The notes under the pieces are model-generated. The model was not told the origin of the DNA. It saw only the letters and a list, made by a program, of their open reading frames with translations, and did not search any database. A program made the position numbers and the translations under genes. Below are positions 44,506 to 53,360 of a stretch of DNA of 64,000 nt, piece after piece. Position 1 is the first letter of the stretch. Every line of letters begins with the position of its first letter. The DNA comes from CAVOGJ01 sp963695405 (lineage in GTDB: Bacteria; Planctomycetota; Planctomycetia; Pirellulales; Pirellulaceae), in the NCBI GenBank assembly GCA_963695405.1, contig CAVOGJ010000015.1, positions 310,001-374,000 of the forward strand. The letters are read 5' to 3'.

Positions 44506-44859
44506 TTACCACGAGATGACGAGCGGCTCGCCGACACGAATTCCCAAGAATTGACTGGCACTGTCACCGACCAGGCTGAGCACCAATCGTTCGTTCTCGT
44601 TGACCAGCGCCAGAAAGGTCAATTCGGGCTGATCGTGATCCACGGGATGAATGCCGGCGGTTACATGTCCGCCGCATTTGATCGAGACGGAATGATCTCT
44701 GGGTATGCCCGCCAAATCTTCAGCACCCAAATCGCTGATCAAGTCGCCGCGATTTGAAACCTCGACGATGGTTCCCTTGAGCTTTCCGGGCACGCTGTTG
44801 CTCCCCGTGGACACTAATATATCGAGCCAGATTGTACGTGTTTCACGAGAGGCGTCCAA
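44506..44859 (-). CDS. Stand-alone C-terminal domain of the SAM hydroxide adenosyltransferase family
   Basis: 117 residues from TTG 44859; GTG 44811 is possible. The sequence fits the C-terminal beta-barrel of the SAM-hydroxide adenosyltransferase/fluorinase-chlorinase family: GTIVEVSNRGDLISDL (usual D.FGN.ITN), then FLALVNENERLVLSLVGDSASQFLGIRVGEPLVI (usual gylEiaVn.GsAa..Lg...GdpV). The N-terminal catalytic domain is absent, so it is not an active adenosyltransferase alone; it may bind SAM or act with a partner. It lies between gatB (11 bases) and a PQQ-like gene. Confidence 0.6.
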   Translation of the reverse strand: MDASRETRTIWLDILVSTGSNSVPGKLKGTIVEVSNRGDLISDLGAEDLAGIPRDHSVSIKCGGHVTAGIHPVDHDQPELTFLALVNENERLVLSLVGDSASQFLGIRVGEPLVISW

Positions 44860-44870
44860 GCTTCCGGCCG

Positions 44871-46346
44871 TCAGGAAGCTTCACGGATCAGCCGCAAACA
44901 GGTTGACCGCACGAGGCTGGGGTCGACATTCGGGTTGATTCGCTTGGCGTGGCCAATCAACGCGCCCACGGCCTGTTCCTTTCCCTGCTGGACATCGGTC
45001 ACGATCCGCGGGTGCGCAGCCAGCAAATCTCGGCACAGCGCGAGTAATTCCTCTTCATCGACCTGGGCAATCCCCAGACGGCTCATCGCAGCCAAAACGT
45101 CAACATCCGCATTCCACATTTCTTGAAACACATCCGCGGCCCGCGAGCTGGGGAGTTTTCCGGCGGAAATCGCGGCAATCAGTCCTCCCAGGCGGCGGGC
45201 CGGTACCGGAAGTGCCGCCATCGAAAGCGCGTCTTGTTTCAAGCGTCGAAGGACCTCTCGTTGGACCCAGTTACTGGCCTGCTTGCCGTCGCCGGCCGAT
45301 TGAGCAACCTCCGAAAAGTAGTCAACGACTTCTGGGCCCTGATTTACCAGTAATTCGGCGTCTTGTGCCGAGAGGTCCCACTCGGCAGCCAGCCGTTCCC
45401 TCAATTCGGCCGGCAATTCTCCCACGCTGTCGCGGGCCGCTGTCAACGCGGACGGATCGACCACCACGGGCGGCAAATCGGGATCGGGAAAGTAACGATA
45501 ATCGCTCGAGTCTTCCTTGCTTCGTTGTCCGCGGGTGACCTCCGCGACATCGTCCCAACCACGCGTTTGTTTCGGCGCGTCTCCCAGGGCCAGCCCGGTT
45601 TCCTGCCAGCTTGCCAACTGCCGTTCGGCCTCGTAGGCCAGCGCTCGTTCCACGGCGCGGAAGGAGTTCATGTTTTTGATTTCCACGATGGGTGTCGCGA
45701 TCTTTCCTTCCTCGGTCGTCAGATGCAAATTGATGTTCGCGTCGACGCGGAGACTCCCCTCTTGCATGTTGCAATCCGAGACGCCGAGATAGGTCAATAA
45801 CAGCTTTAATTCGTTCAGATAGACGCGCGCCTCCAGCGGCGATCGCATGTCTGGTTCGCTGACGATTTCCAAGAGCGGCGTGCCGGTACGGTTGAGGTCA
45901 ATCCGTGAATCGGCCTTGCCTGCCAGTTCGTCATGCATACTTTTTCCCGCGTCTTCCTCCAGGTGAGCCCGCGTAATGCCGACGCGTTTGACCGATAATG
46001 GATCCAGCGGGTCACGGATTTGCAGCCATCCGTTTCGCGACATCGGCAAATCGTACTGGCTGATTTGATACCCCTTCGGGAGATCAGGATAGTAGTACTG
46101 CTTGCGATCCCATTTGGTGAAGCTGGGGATCTCGCAGTTGAGCGCGAGGGCCGTCTTGAGTGCCAGGTCGAACGCCCGTTGATTCATGACAGGGAGTGAT
46201 CCGGGCAGCCCGGTGCAAACTGGACACGTTTGCGTATTCGGTTCGGCGCCGAAAGCGACGCTACAACCGCAAAACAGTTTAGATGTCGTGGCCAGTTGTA
46301 CGTGGACTTCCAACCCGATGACGATCTCGCGTTCGGTGACAACCAT
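44871..46346 (-). CDS. gatB: Aspartyl/glutamyl-tRNA amidotransferase subunit B
   Basis: 491 residues. GatB phosphorylates misacylated Glu-tRNA(Gln) or Asp-tRNA(Asn) for transamidation. Motifs: IVIGLEVHVQL, CPVCTGLPGSLP, the zinc-type CGCS region, KWDRKQYYYPDLPKGYQISQ, LEEDAGKSMHD, DLNRTGTPLLEIVSEPD and LRVDANIN. The C-terminal YqeY-like helical tail follows. All key parts are intact. It is downstream of gatA by 12 bases, so the order gatC-gatA-gatB is read on the minus strand. Confidence 0.97.
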   Translation of the reverse strand: MVVTEREIVIGLEVHVQLATTSKLFCGCSVAFGAEPNTQTCPVCTGLPGSLPVMNQRAFDLALKTALALNCEIPSFTKWDRKQYYYPDLPKGYQISQYDLPMSRNGWLQIRDPLDPLSVKRVGITRAHLEEDAGKSMHDELAGKADSRIDLNRTGTPLLEIVSEPDMRSPLEARVYLNELKLLLTYLGVSDCNMQEGSLRVDANINLHLTTEEGKIATPIVEIKNMNSFRAVERALAYEAERQLASWQETGLALGDAPKQTRGWDDVAEVTRGQRSKEDSSDYRYFPDPDLPPVVVDPSALTAARDSVGELPAELRERLAAEWDLSAQDAELLVNQGPEVVDYFSEVAQSAGDGKQASNWVQREVLRRLKQDALSMAALPVPARRLGGLIAAISAGKLPSSRAADVFQEMWNADVDVLAAMSRLGIAQVDEEELLALCRDLLAAHPRIVTDVQQGKEQAVGALIGHAKRINPNVDPSLVRSTCLRLIREAS

Positions 46347-46358
46347 ATCACGCGCCTC

Positions 46359-47888
46359 TCACAGCCTTGGATGCCTGGTGTGCCAATCGGTGACGTGCTG
46401 GTACATTCGTCCAGCCCGCAGCAAGCGTGACTCGTCAAACGGTTGCCCCTGCAGCTGCAGCCCGATGGGCAGGCCCTCAGTAGTAAAGCCGCACGGGAGT
46501 GACAAGGCGGGCATTCCCGCCAGGTTCGCCGTGACGGTGTACAGATCCCCCAGGTACATGGCAAGCGGATTGCTGGCATGTTCCCCTCGACGAAACGCCG
46601 GCGTGGGCGTCACGGGGCCCATCACGAAATCGACCTGGCGAAACGCCGCATCGTAGTCGTCACGGATCAAGCGGCGGACCTTTTGAGCCTTCAGGTAGTA
46701 GGCGTCATAGTACCCGGCACTCAGGGCGTAGGTTCCCAGCATGATGCGTCGCTTGACTTCGTCACCAAACGCCTGGCTGCGCGAATCGCGGTACATCCGC
46801 ACTAAGTGGCTGTCGATCCGATCCCTGGTGATCTCGTCCTCCGCAGACGCGTACTCGGCTGCAAGTTCCTCCGTCATGGACGCAACGTCGCAACGGTAGC
46901 CGTAATGGGCTCCATCGTAGCGGGCCAGATTGCTGGAGGCCTCGCTGGGGGCGAGGATGTAATACGTGGCAATCCCGTATGCGCTGTGCGGCATCGAGAC
47001 GTCGATGACCTCCGCTCCCAATGACCGAAAGACCTCGATCGCGTCACGCACGGTCGTGGCGACCTGGGGTTCCAATCCCTCGGTAAAGTGATCGCGAATC
47101 ACACCCAACCGCAGACCGGCGAGTGGCTCGTTGATCGACTGGCTGATCGCCGGCATGGCCACTTGCGCGGATGTCGCGTCGCGTGGATCGTGTCCCGCAA
47201 TGGCTTCTAAAAGCAGGGCACAGCCTTCGATCGAGTTCGCCATCGGACCAATCTGGTCCAGGCTACTGGCAAAGGCCACCAGTCCAAAACGACTCACTCG
47301 GCCGTAGGTTGGCTTGAGCCCCGTCACGCCACAGAAAGCGGCGGGTTGGCGGATCGAGCCGCCGGTGTCGGTGCCGAGCGCTAGCGGGGCCAGACGGGCC
47401 GCGACGGCCGCTGCGGATCCGCCACTCGATCCGCCCGGCACACGCTCCAAGTCCCACGGATTGCGGGTCGTGCCGAGGGCGGACGTTTCGGTGGACCCTC
47501 CCATGGCGAACTCGTCGAGATTGGTTTTGCCGAGCACGACGCCGTCGGCGGCACGCAACCTGGAGATCACCGTGGCGTCGTAAGGGGGCACGAAGGAGGC
47601 AAGCATCCGCGATCCGCAAGAAGTCACCTGACCTCTGGTACACAACAGGTCCTTAACGGCAACCGGCAGGCCCGAGAGAAGTCCCAGCCGCTGGCCGTCC
47701 GCACGACGACGATCGATCGCCGCGGCGTCGGACAACACTTGTTCGCGATCGACCGATAAGTAGGCTCCCACACGATCGTCACAAGAGTCGGTACGATCGA
47801 GGAATGCCTGACAAACCTGCGTCGATGTCAGCTCGCCCAAGTCCAGTTTTGACTTGAGATCAATAGCGGAGAGCGACGTAATCGACAT
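46359..47888 (-). CDS. gatA: Aspartyl/glutamyl-tRNA amidotransferase subunit A
   Basis: 509 residues. It hydrolyses glutamine and channels ammonia to GatB. The amidase signature shows the Ser-cisSer-Lys triad: Lys in LPVAVKDLL, and the pair of Ser in VPGGSSGGSAAAVA with the GTDTGGSIRQPAAF loop. The C-terminal region MGPVTPTPAFRRGE is typical. Together with gatB and gatC it makes the indirect route to Gln-tRNA and/or Asn-tRNA. It lies 41 bases after gatC. Confidence 0.97.
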   Translation of the reverse strand: MSITSLSAIDLKSKLDLGELTSTQVCQAFLDRTDSCDDRVGAYLSVDREQVLSDAAAIDRRRADGQRLGLLSGLPVAVKDLLCTRGQVTSCGSRMLASFVPPYDATVISRLRAADGVVLGKTNLDEFAMGGSTETSALGTTRNPWDLERVPGGSSGGSAAAVAARLAPLALGTDTGGSIRQPAAFCGVTGLKPTYGRVSRFGLVAFASSLDQIGPMANSIEGCALLLEAIAGHDPRDATSAQVAMPAISQSINEPLAGLRLGVIRDHFTEGLEPQVATTVRDAIEVFRSLGAEVIDVSMPHSAYGIATYYILAPSEASSNLARYDGAHYGYRCDVASMTEELAAEYASAEDEITRDRIDSHLVRMYRDSRSQAFGDEVKRRIMLGTYALSAGYYDAYYLKAQKVRRLIRDDYDAAFRQVDFVMGPVTPTPAFRRGEHASNPLAMYLGDLYTVTANLAGMPALSLPCGFTTEGLPIGLQLQGQPFDESRLLRAGRMYQHVTDWHTRHPRL

Positions 47889-47929
47889 GGAATGACCCTC
47901 GCTGTGATTGCCAGGAAGGAGTTACGTCG

Positions 47930-48217
47930 TCAGTCGCCAAGCACGGCTGGCACCCGATAACACTCGTCGTCGCGTTTGGGGGCATTCGCAAGGGCTTCGT
48001 CGCGTGGCAGGCTATCCTGCATCTCGTCGCCGCGAAAGACGTTGGTAATCGCCAGGGCATGTGCCATTGGCTCCACATTGTCCGTGTCGAGCTGGCTCAG
48101 CTGGTCGATGTACTCGACGATCCGACCCAGCTGTTCTGTCATCGTATCGAGCTCCGTCTCTGAGAATCTCAACCGCGACAGCAACGATACCTTTTCCACC
48201 GTTTCTCGATCTAGCAT
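47930..48217 (-). CDS. gatC: Aspartyl/glutamyl-tRNA amidotransferase subunit C
   Basis: 95 residues from ATG 48217 (an upstream ATG at 48238 is also in frame, but MLDRETVEKVSLLSRL fits the family start). GatC clamps GatA and GatB together. The pattern VEKVSLLSRLRFSETEL, then IVEYIDQLSQLDTDNVEPM and the C-terminal FRGDEMQDSL are standard GatC. First gene of the gatCAB operon, downstream of a terminator that ends rpmB. Confidence 0.94.
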   Translation of the reverse strand: MLDRETVEKVSLLSRLRFSETELDTMTEQLGRIVEYIDQLSQLDTDNVEPMAHALAITNVFRGDEMQDSLPRDEALANAPKRDDECYRVPAVLGD

Positions 48218-48304
48218 CGACTCGCCCACTCCATCCATTCAGGGTCTGAGTATCTTCGGGGTGAATTTATGACCGCGTGTGGCCCACCGCAGCCCCTACC
48301 GCAC

Positions 48305-48331
48305 AAAAAAAAAGCCCGACAGGTGCCGGGC
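48305..48331 (-). terminator. Intrinsic terminator behind rpmB
   Basis: On the minus strand a GCCCG/CGGGC stem with an 8-base loop (48314-48331) is followed by nine Ts (48305-48313). It starts 25 bases after the rpmB stop and separates rpmB from the gatCAB operon. Confidence 0.88.
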
Positions 48332-48355
48332 TGCGGGCCGATCTTCGGCCAAGGC

Positions 48356-48628
48356 TTAACTTGTCGCCTCGGCCGAAAGCTCGAACGGCTTTTGCTTCAC
48401 TGCCTTGCGGATTGCGCCACTGCGAATGCACTGGGTGCAGACGCGGGCTCGACGCGTCGCGCCGTCGCCGCCGATCACCTTGACACGCTGTAAATTGGGC
48501 CGAAACTGCCGCCGGGTGATGCCGGTCACCTTCGTTCCGACACCTCCGAGGTACTTGGCCTTGCCGCGCGTCTCGATGGAATTGCCCACTTGGGGCCCTT
48601 TGCCGCAAATTTCACATATCCGAGCCAT
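48356..48628 (-). CDS. rpmB: 50S ribosomal protein L28
   Basis: 90 residues from ATG 48628. CEICGKGPQVGN at the start and VCTQCIRSGAI near the end give two zinc-type CxxC pairs (the Cys-plus form of L28); RRQFRPNLQRVKV is the family centre. It is a monocistronic gene ended by a good terminator. The tail of about 10 residues after the second CxxC is acidic/polar. The open frame upstream of 48628 is not used. Confidence 0.96.
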   Translation of the reverse strand: MARICEICGKGPQVGNSIETRGKAKYLGGVGTKVTGITRRQFRPNLQRVKVIGGDGATRRARVCTQCIRSGAIRKAVKQKPFELSAEATS

Positions 48629-48998
48629 CGGAATTGTCCCCAGGTAAGTTGCCGTGAGCCTATTGGCGAATCGCGCAGTATAGCAAATTGCTGACTTCCC
48701 ACAACCGCAACGACGGGCGAACCGCTTGTCAGCCGTCAGGCCGCATTTCTCTAAATGGCCCGCATTCCCGCATTCCCATGGCCTCCCACCATGCTCGCGC
48801 CGACGGGCAGCCAGGAGCTTCGATCCGGCCTGGACGTCGCAGCCGCTCGGTAGGCCAGAACACGTTGAAAGAACGGGGTGAAACACCGAGTCACGGAGGG
48901 GACCACAGACGCTTGCCTGGCGCGTCGCCGGCGATTCGCTTCCGGGCCTCTTCGCTGGCGGCCAGCGAATCGGCGACGTGATATCATGGAGGGACTCG
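48629..48998. other. 370-bp divergent region between rpmB and the sigma factor gene
   Basis: No gene-like frame on either strand. Promoters for rpmB (minus) and the ECF sigma/kinase operon (plus) should be here, but no strong pair was identified. GGAGGG at 48988-48993 is the ribosome site for the sigma gene. Confidence 0.5.
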
Positions 48999-49646
48999 AT
49001 GGGCGGTGTGCCGCCGGTTGCTGACGATCAGCCAAGGACTTTCGAAGGTGTCAATCTCCCGATGAACCAGCGAGCCAACATTACGACGCTGCTACGCGCC
49101 GCAGCGACAGGCGAGCGACGTGACCTCGACGCACTCATGGCGGCCATCTACGAGGACATGCGGCGGCTGGCGGAGAGCCACCTACGGCAGGAGCGGATGG
49201 ATCACACGCTTCAGCCGACGGCGTTAGTGCACGAAGCGTATATGAAGCTGATTGACCAGCGGCAGACCGATTGGAAGGACCGGGCCCATTTCTTTGCGGT
49301 GGCCTCCCGGATCATTCGCCGCATTCTCGTAGATCATGCGCGGGCGAAGCAGGCAGCGAAGCGCGGATCGGATCAGCAGCGGGTGTCTCTCGAGCACGCC
49401 GACCTCGCACTGCCTGGCACGGATGTGAACTTGGTCGCGCTAGATGATGCGTTGAACGAGTTAGCGACGCTTGATGATCGCCAGGCAAAGATCGTGGAAT
49501 TGCGGTTTTTCGGTGGTTTGACGATCGCGGAAATTGCCGAGGCACTCTCCATGGGGAGGAGGAGTGTCGATCGCGACTGGAACGCGGCCAAGGCATGGTT
49601 GTACTTTCGCTTGTCTGACGCGGATGAGGGGACAGTGCATGGATGA
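48999..49646 (+). CDS. ECF-type RNA polymerase sigma factor (planctomycete type)
   Basis: 215 residues from ATG 48999, chosen for the GGAGGG site 6 bases before; ATG 49062 also exists. The sigma-2 region is seen in LRRLAESHLRQERMDHTLQPTALVHEAYMKL and the sigma-4 HTH in FFGGLTIAEIAEALSMGRRSVDRDW, in the order of the ECF group often found beside Ser/Thr kinases in planctomycetes and acidobacteria. Its stop overlaps the start of the kinase gene by 8 bases, so the pair is co-translated and the kinase probably controls the factor, as known for such pairs. Confidence 0.93.
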   Translation: MGGVPPVADDQPRTFEGVNLPMNQRANITTLLRAAATGERRDLDALMAAIYEDMRRLAESHLRQERMDHTLQPTALVHEAYMKLIDQRQTDWKDRAHFFAVASRIIRRILVDHARAKQAAKRGSDQQRVSLEHADLALPGTDVNLVALDDALNELATLDDRQAKIVELRFFGGLTIAEIAEALSMGRRSVDRDWNAAKAWLYFRLSDADEGTVHG

Positions 49647-52600
49647 TCGTGTCGCCCGCAGGGCCCATGAATTACTCCAGCGGGCACTGGAATGCGACGC
49701 ACCGGAAAGACCCGCCTTCTTGGCCGCTGCCAGTGCCGGTGATCCGGACTTGCAGGCCCGCCTACCTCAGCTCCTGGCCGCCGTCCGGCAGTCCCAGCAG
49801 TTCCTGGAAACGTCGGCCTTGGACAACGCGTTGGATTATCAGCGCCACAACGCCATGCCCCCGCTTCGGGAAGCGCAATCGATCGGCAATTATCGGATTA
49901 CACGGGTCATCGGCGTTGGCGGGATGGCCACGGTTTACGAGGCGGTTCAATCGCAGCCGCAGCGCCGTGTGGCTCTCAAGGTGCCACGCCAGGCGTGGGG
50001 GAACGCCGAGGCGATTGATCGGTTTCGCTATGAAACTGAATTTCTAGGCAGGCTGCAGCATCCGGGGATCGCCCAGATCTACGAGGCCGGGACGTGGGAT
50101 CTGGGTGACGGGATGCGAACACCGTTTTTTGCGATGGAGTTCATCTCGGAAGCACGTTCGATCATCGATTTTGCTCGGGCGGAGGCCTTGCCGTTGCGGG
50201 ATCGGTTGCGAATGTTCGCCGATGTCTGCGATGCCGTCCATTATGGGCATCAACGTGGGGTGCTCCATCGGGATCTGAAGCCGCATAACATCCTGGTGGA
50301 CGCGGCGGGGATCGCGAAGGTGATCGACTTTGGAGTTGCCTGCTCGGTTGACCCGAATCAAACCTGGATGACCCAGGTCCAGAGCCTGAGTGAAATCGTC
50401 GGCACGCTGAATTACATGAGTCCCGAGCAGTGCACGGCTGGTAAGGCTCTCGATGTGCGTTCCGACGTCTATTCCCTAGGCGTCGTCCTCTACGAGCTAC
50501 TCTGCGGCTGCCTGCCTCATGAATTATCCAATATCCCGATTCCCGAAGCGCTGCGCTTGATCCAGTCCGAGTCGCCGCCTCGACCCGCGTCGATCGATCC
50601 GCGGCTGCGCGGAGACCTCGATGCCATCATTCTCAAAGCGATCGAGAAGAATCCTGAGCGGCGGTACAACAGCGTGGACGCGCTTGCCGAGGACGTGCGA
50701 CGGCATTTGCAGCACCAAACGGTGACGGCCCGCGCTCCGACCGTGCTTTATCAATGCCGCGCTTTTGCCCAGCGGAATCGGGTCCTGGTCAGCTCCGGGG
50801 CGGCCGTCTTGTTGGCCGTGATTCTAGGGGCCGCACTCAGTGTCGGGTTTGCCTACCAGACGTGGCGCGAGTCGCAGCGCCGACTGGCGGCCGAAACCAA
50901 AGCCATTCAGGAGCGGGATGCCGCCGTCTGGCAGGCGTACATTGCCAACATCGCGGGTGCCTTTTCCGCGTGGGATTCCCAGGAATATCGACTGTTGCGC
51001 AATCGCCTGGCTCTGGCAAGTAGTTCCCATCGCGGCTGGGAGTGGCACTTCCTGAATGGCATCGCGGATTCCAGCGAGCAGAAATTCACAGTGCACGATG
51101 ATATGGTGTTCGGCGTGGCGTTTCAGCCGGCAGGAACGCACTTCGCAACGGCCTCACGGGATGGCACGGTCCGCATTTGGGATTCGTTATCCGCCGAACC
51201 CTTATTGCAGCTGGACGGGACGGCTCCACGACCAGTTTATTCGCTCGCCTTCACCGCCGACGGCAAAAAGTTGTTGGGGGGATCCGATGATGGCTCGGTC
51301 CGTGTCTGGGAGACAAGTACCGGCGCCGAGTTGCGAAAGCTGGATCATCACTCCGCCGTGCTCAGTGTGACGTGCGGTCGCGGCAGCCTTGTCGGCTCGG
51401 CTTCGAGGAACGGTGTCGCCCAATTGTGGGACTGTGACACCGGTGCGATCGTTCGTAACCTGACGGACGGATCCGAACGGGTTCACGGGGTTGCTTTCTC
51501 CCGAGATGGGACGTTGCTGCTTGCCTGGAATATCAATGGCGACGTTTGGCTTCGTACGGGAAACGCCGACGAAGTGATCCACCGTTGGCAGTTTGCTGGG
51601 ACTCTTGAGTTGGCCGCCATTAGCGATGACAAGCGATGGGTAGCTGCCGCTGGCGATGACGGTCAAGTCACGATCTGGGATGCCTCGACCGGCGAAATGG
51701 TTGCGGACACATCGATTCCCTCCAGTTCGGCTTCGGTGAAATCGCTGGCGTTCTCGTCGGATGGTACCACCCTGGCGGCCGGGCAAATCGACCGTGGCAT
51801 CACCTTGTTTGCCGTTCCCGATGTCACTGAGAATCACACCATCTACGGTCATGAAGAGACCGTCTCCGGACTCTGGTTCGCGCCCGACGGTGAGAGACTC
51901 TTCTCTGTTAGTTGGGATCGCACCCTGCGCGTGTGGCGGCTGTACGACCAACAACAGCAAGCGATGCGTCGACTTGTCGGGCACGATGACGAGGTGTTAG
52001 GTGTCGCCATTTCTCCGGATGGGACGCTGATCGCATCGGCATCACGGGACAATACGATCGGGCTTTGGGACCCCGAACTTAGCCAACCCGTGGGACGGTT
52101 GCGGGGACATCGGTCGTCTGTATTCGCCGTGGCATTTTCCCCGGATGGCACCCGACTCGCCTCGGCCTCAAGCGACAAAACGGTCCGCCTATGGGATCCA
52201 CTCACGGGAGAGCTGCTCACGGTGCTGACAGAGCATACGGCACCGATCTGGTCGGTCGCGTTCAGCAGCGATGGAACGCGACTCGTCACGAGTGGCGATG
52301 ATCAGACGATTCGGATTTGGAATGCGGCCACGGGGGAACTGCAGCGGACCGTGACCGGTCACAAGGCGCGGGTAACGCAAGTCGCTTTTAGTCCGGATGG
52401 CAGCCAGATCGCTTCGTCATCGCGCGACCAGACCGTTGGCCTCTGGAATGCCGAGTCGGGCGAACGGCTCTACGAGCTCATGGGTCACAGGTCAGACGTC
52501 TTCTCGGTCGTTTTCAGTCACGATGGCAAGCGGCTCTATTCGGGCTGTCGCGATCAAACCGTCCGAGCATGGGATGTCCAGTCGGGTGCCTGCCTCCACG

Positions 52601-53004
52601 TCCTCGGCGGCCACGGCCAATTTGTGACAAGCCTTTCGTTGACAGGGGACGGGACCCGATTGGCCGCAGGTTCCTGGTTTGGGGAAGTTCTCCTGTGGGA
52701 TCTTCCCACTCATGAGCTCGTGGCTTCTTTTCGAGCGCATCTGCGCGCGATTCGCGCGGTGTCATTCTCCCCGGATGGGCGATTCCTTGTGACCGGCTCA
52801 CTCGACAAATCGCTTCTCCTTTACGACGCGGCGACGCCGCGCCGCGCCGCGAGGCGCATGTGGCGGCACTTGCTGACCGAAACGACGCAGCGACACTCAT
52901 CGCGACTCTTGACGAGAAGGACTCAACGCCCTCCGAAATGCTGCAGGCCGTCAACTCGCTCCCGCAGATCGATCAGCGGACACGAGTCTGGGCCCGCAAA
53001 TTGA
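49639..53004 (+). CDS. Membrane Ser/Thr kinase with C-terminal WD40 propellers, 3' end frameshifted
   Basis: 1121 residues from ATG 49639. Kinase domain about 85-350: IGVGGMATVYEAV, K114 in VALKVP, HRDLKPHN at 210, DFG at 230, and APE-like MSPEQC. A membrane helix (about 385-405) follows, then about 14 WD40 blades (LWD/IWD/VWD ends), enough for two seven-bladed propellers. The last 60 residues are Arg-rich nonsense; removing one GCCGC unit at 52836-52850 restores a sensible C-terminus (EAHVAALADRN...) ending at TAG 53031-53033. The propellers should be outside or in the periplasm as a sensor, the kinase inside. Confidence 0.9.
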   Translation: MDDRVARRAHELLQRALECDAPERPAFLAAASAGDPDLQARLPQLLAAVRQSQQFLETSALDNALDYQRHNAMPPLREAQSIGNYRITRVIGVGGMATVYEAVQSQPQRRVALKVPRQAWGNAEAIDRFRYETEFLGRLQHPGIAQIYEAGTWDLGDGMRTPFFAMEFISEARSIIDFARAEALPLRDRLRMFADVCDAVHYGHQRGVLHRDLKPHNILVDAAGIAKVIDFGVACSVDPNQTWMTQVQSLSEIVGTLNYMSPEQCTAGKALDVRSDVYSLGVVLYELLCGCLPHELSNIPIPEALRLIQSESPPRPASIDPRLRGDLDAIILKAIEKNPERRYNSVDALAEDVRRHLQHQTVTARAPTVLYQCRAFAQRNRVLVSSGAAVLLAVILGAALSVGFAYQTWRESQRRLAAETKAIQERDAAVWQAYIANIAGAFSAWDSQEYRLLRNRLALASSSHRGWEWHFLNGIADSSEQKFTVHDDMVFGVAFQPAGTHFATASRDGTVRIWDSLSAEPLLQLDGTAPRPVYSLAFTADGKKLLGGSDDGSVRVWETSTGAELRKLDHHSAVLSVTCGRGSLVGSASRNGVAQLWDCDTGAIVRNLTDGSERVHGVAFSRDGTLLLAWNINGDVWLRTGNADEVIHRWQFAGTLELAAISDDKRWVAAAGDDGQVTIWDASTGEMVADTSIPSSSASVKSLAFSSDGTTLAAGQIDRGITLFAVPDVTENHTIYGHEETVSGLWFAPDGERLFSVSWDRTLRVWRLYDQQQQAMRRLVGHDDEVLGVAISPDGTLIASASRDNTIGLWDPELSQPVGRLRGHRSSVFAVAFSPDGTRLASASSDKTVRLWDPLTGELLTVLTEHTAPIWSVAFSSDGTRLVTSGDDQTIRIWNAATGELQRTVTGHKARVTQVAFSPDGSQIASSSRDQTVGLWNAESGERLYELMGHRSDVFSVVFSHDGKRLYSGCRDQTVRAWDVQSGACLHVLGGHGQFVTSLSLTGDGTRLAAGSWFGEVLLWDLPTHELVASFRAHLRAIRAVSFSPDGRFLVTGSLDKSLLLYDAATPRRAARRMWRHLLTETTQRHSSRLLTRRTQRPPKCCRPSTRSRRSISGHESGPAN
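52836..52850. repeat. Three tandem pentamers (GCCGC) inside the kinase gene
   Basis: Three exact copies of GCCGC sit at the end of the last WD40 blade. With three copies the frame runs to 53004; with two copies it runs on in a protein-like frame to 53033. A pentamer number change always changes frame, which is the usual basis of phase variation, but an assembly error cannot be excluded. Confidence 0.85.
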
Positions 53005-53033
53005 TCTTGGCAGCCGCGGACAGCGATTGGTAG

Positions 53034-53360
53034 CTGCGGCGGCAGCCGATGTCTCTGCAGTGGTGCCTGCGAGAGCCTGGATCGGACCTCGAGAGAAAGT
53101 AAGTCCCGCCGCATGATCAGGGCGCCTAACGCCCGTGAGCGATCCCGACGATAGCATGCTGTCACGCAACGTGGCCAAGAGTTCACCTCCTCGATAGGAG
53201 CGTTGTTGGGAGGAGGACCATCCGGGCGTTGGGTTCTGGGAAATTGAGCTTGCGAGGCCTGATCGGCTTGCCTACCATCCCGCCCCAAACCCGATCTCAG
53301 GGCGATAGCTGCGTTGGCTATTCGTGCGCTCTGGTATTTGCAAGACAGGGAAGTCGTGCA
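53034..53360. other. 327-bp intergenic region without a gene
   Basis: Follows the restored end of the kinase gene. The frame of the glycosyltransferase is open back to 53229 but has no family similarity before ATG 53361. Nothing else recognised. Confidence 0.5.
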
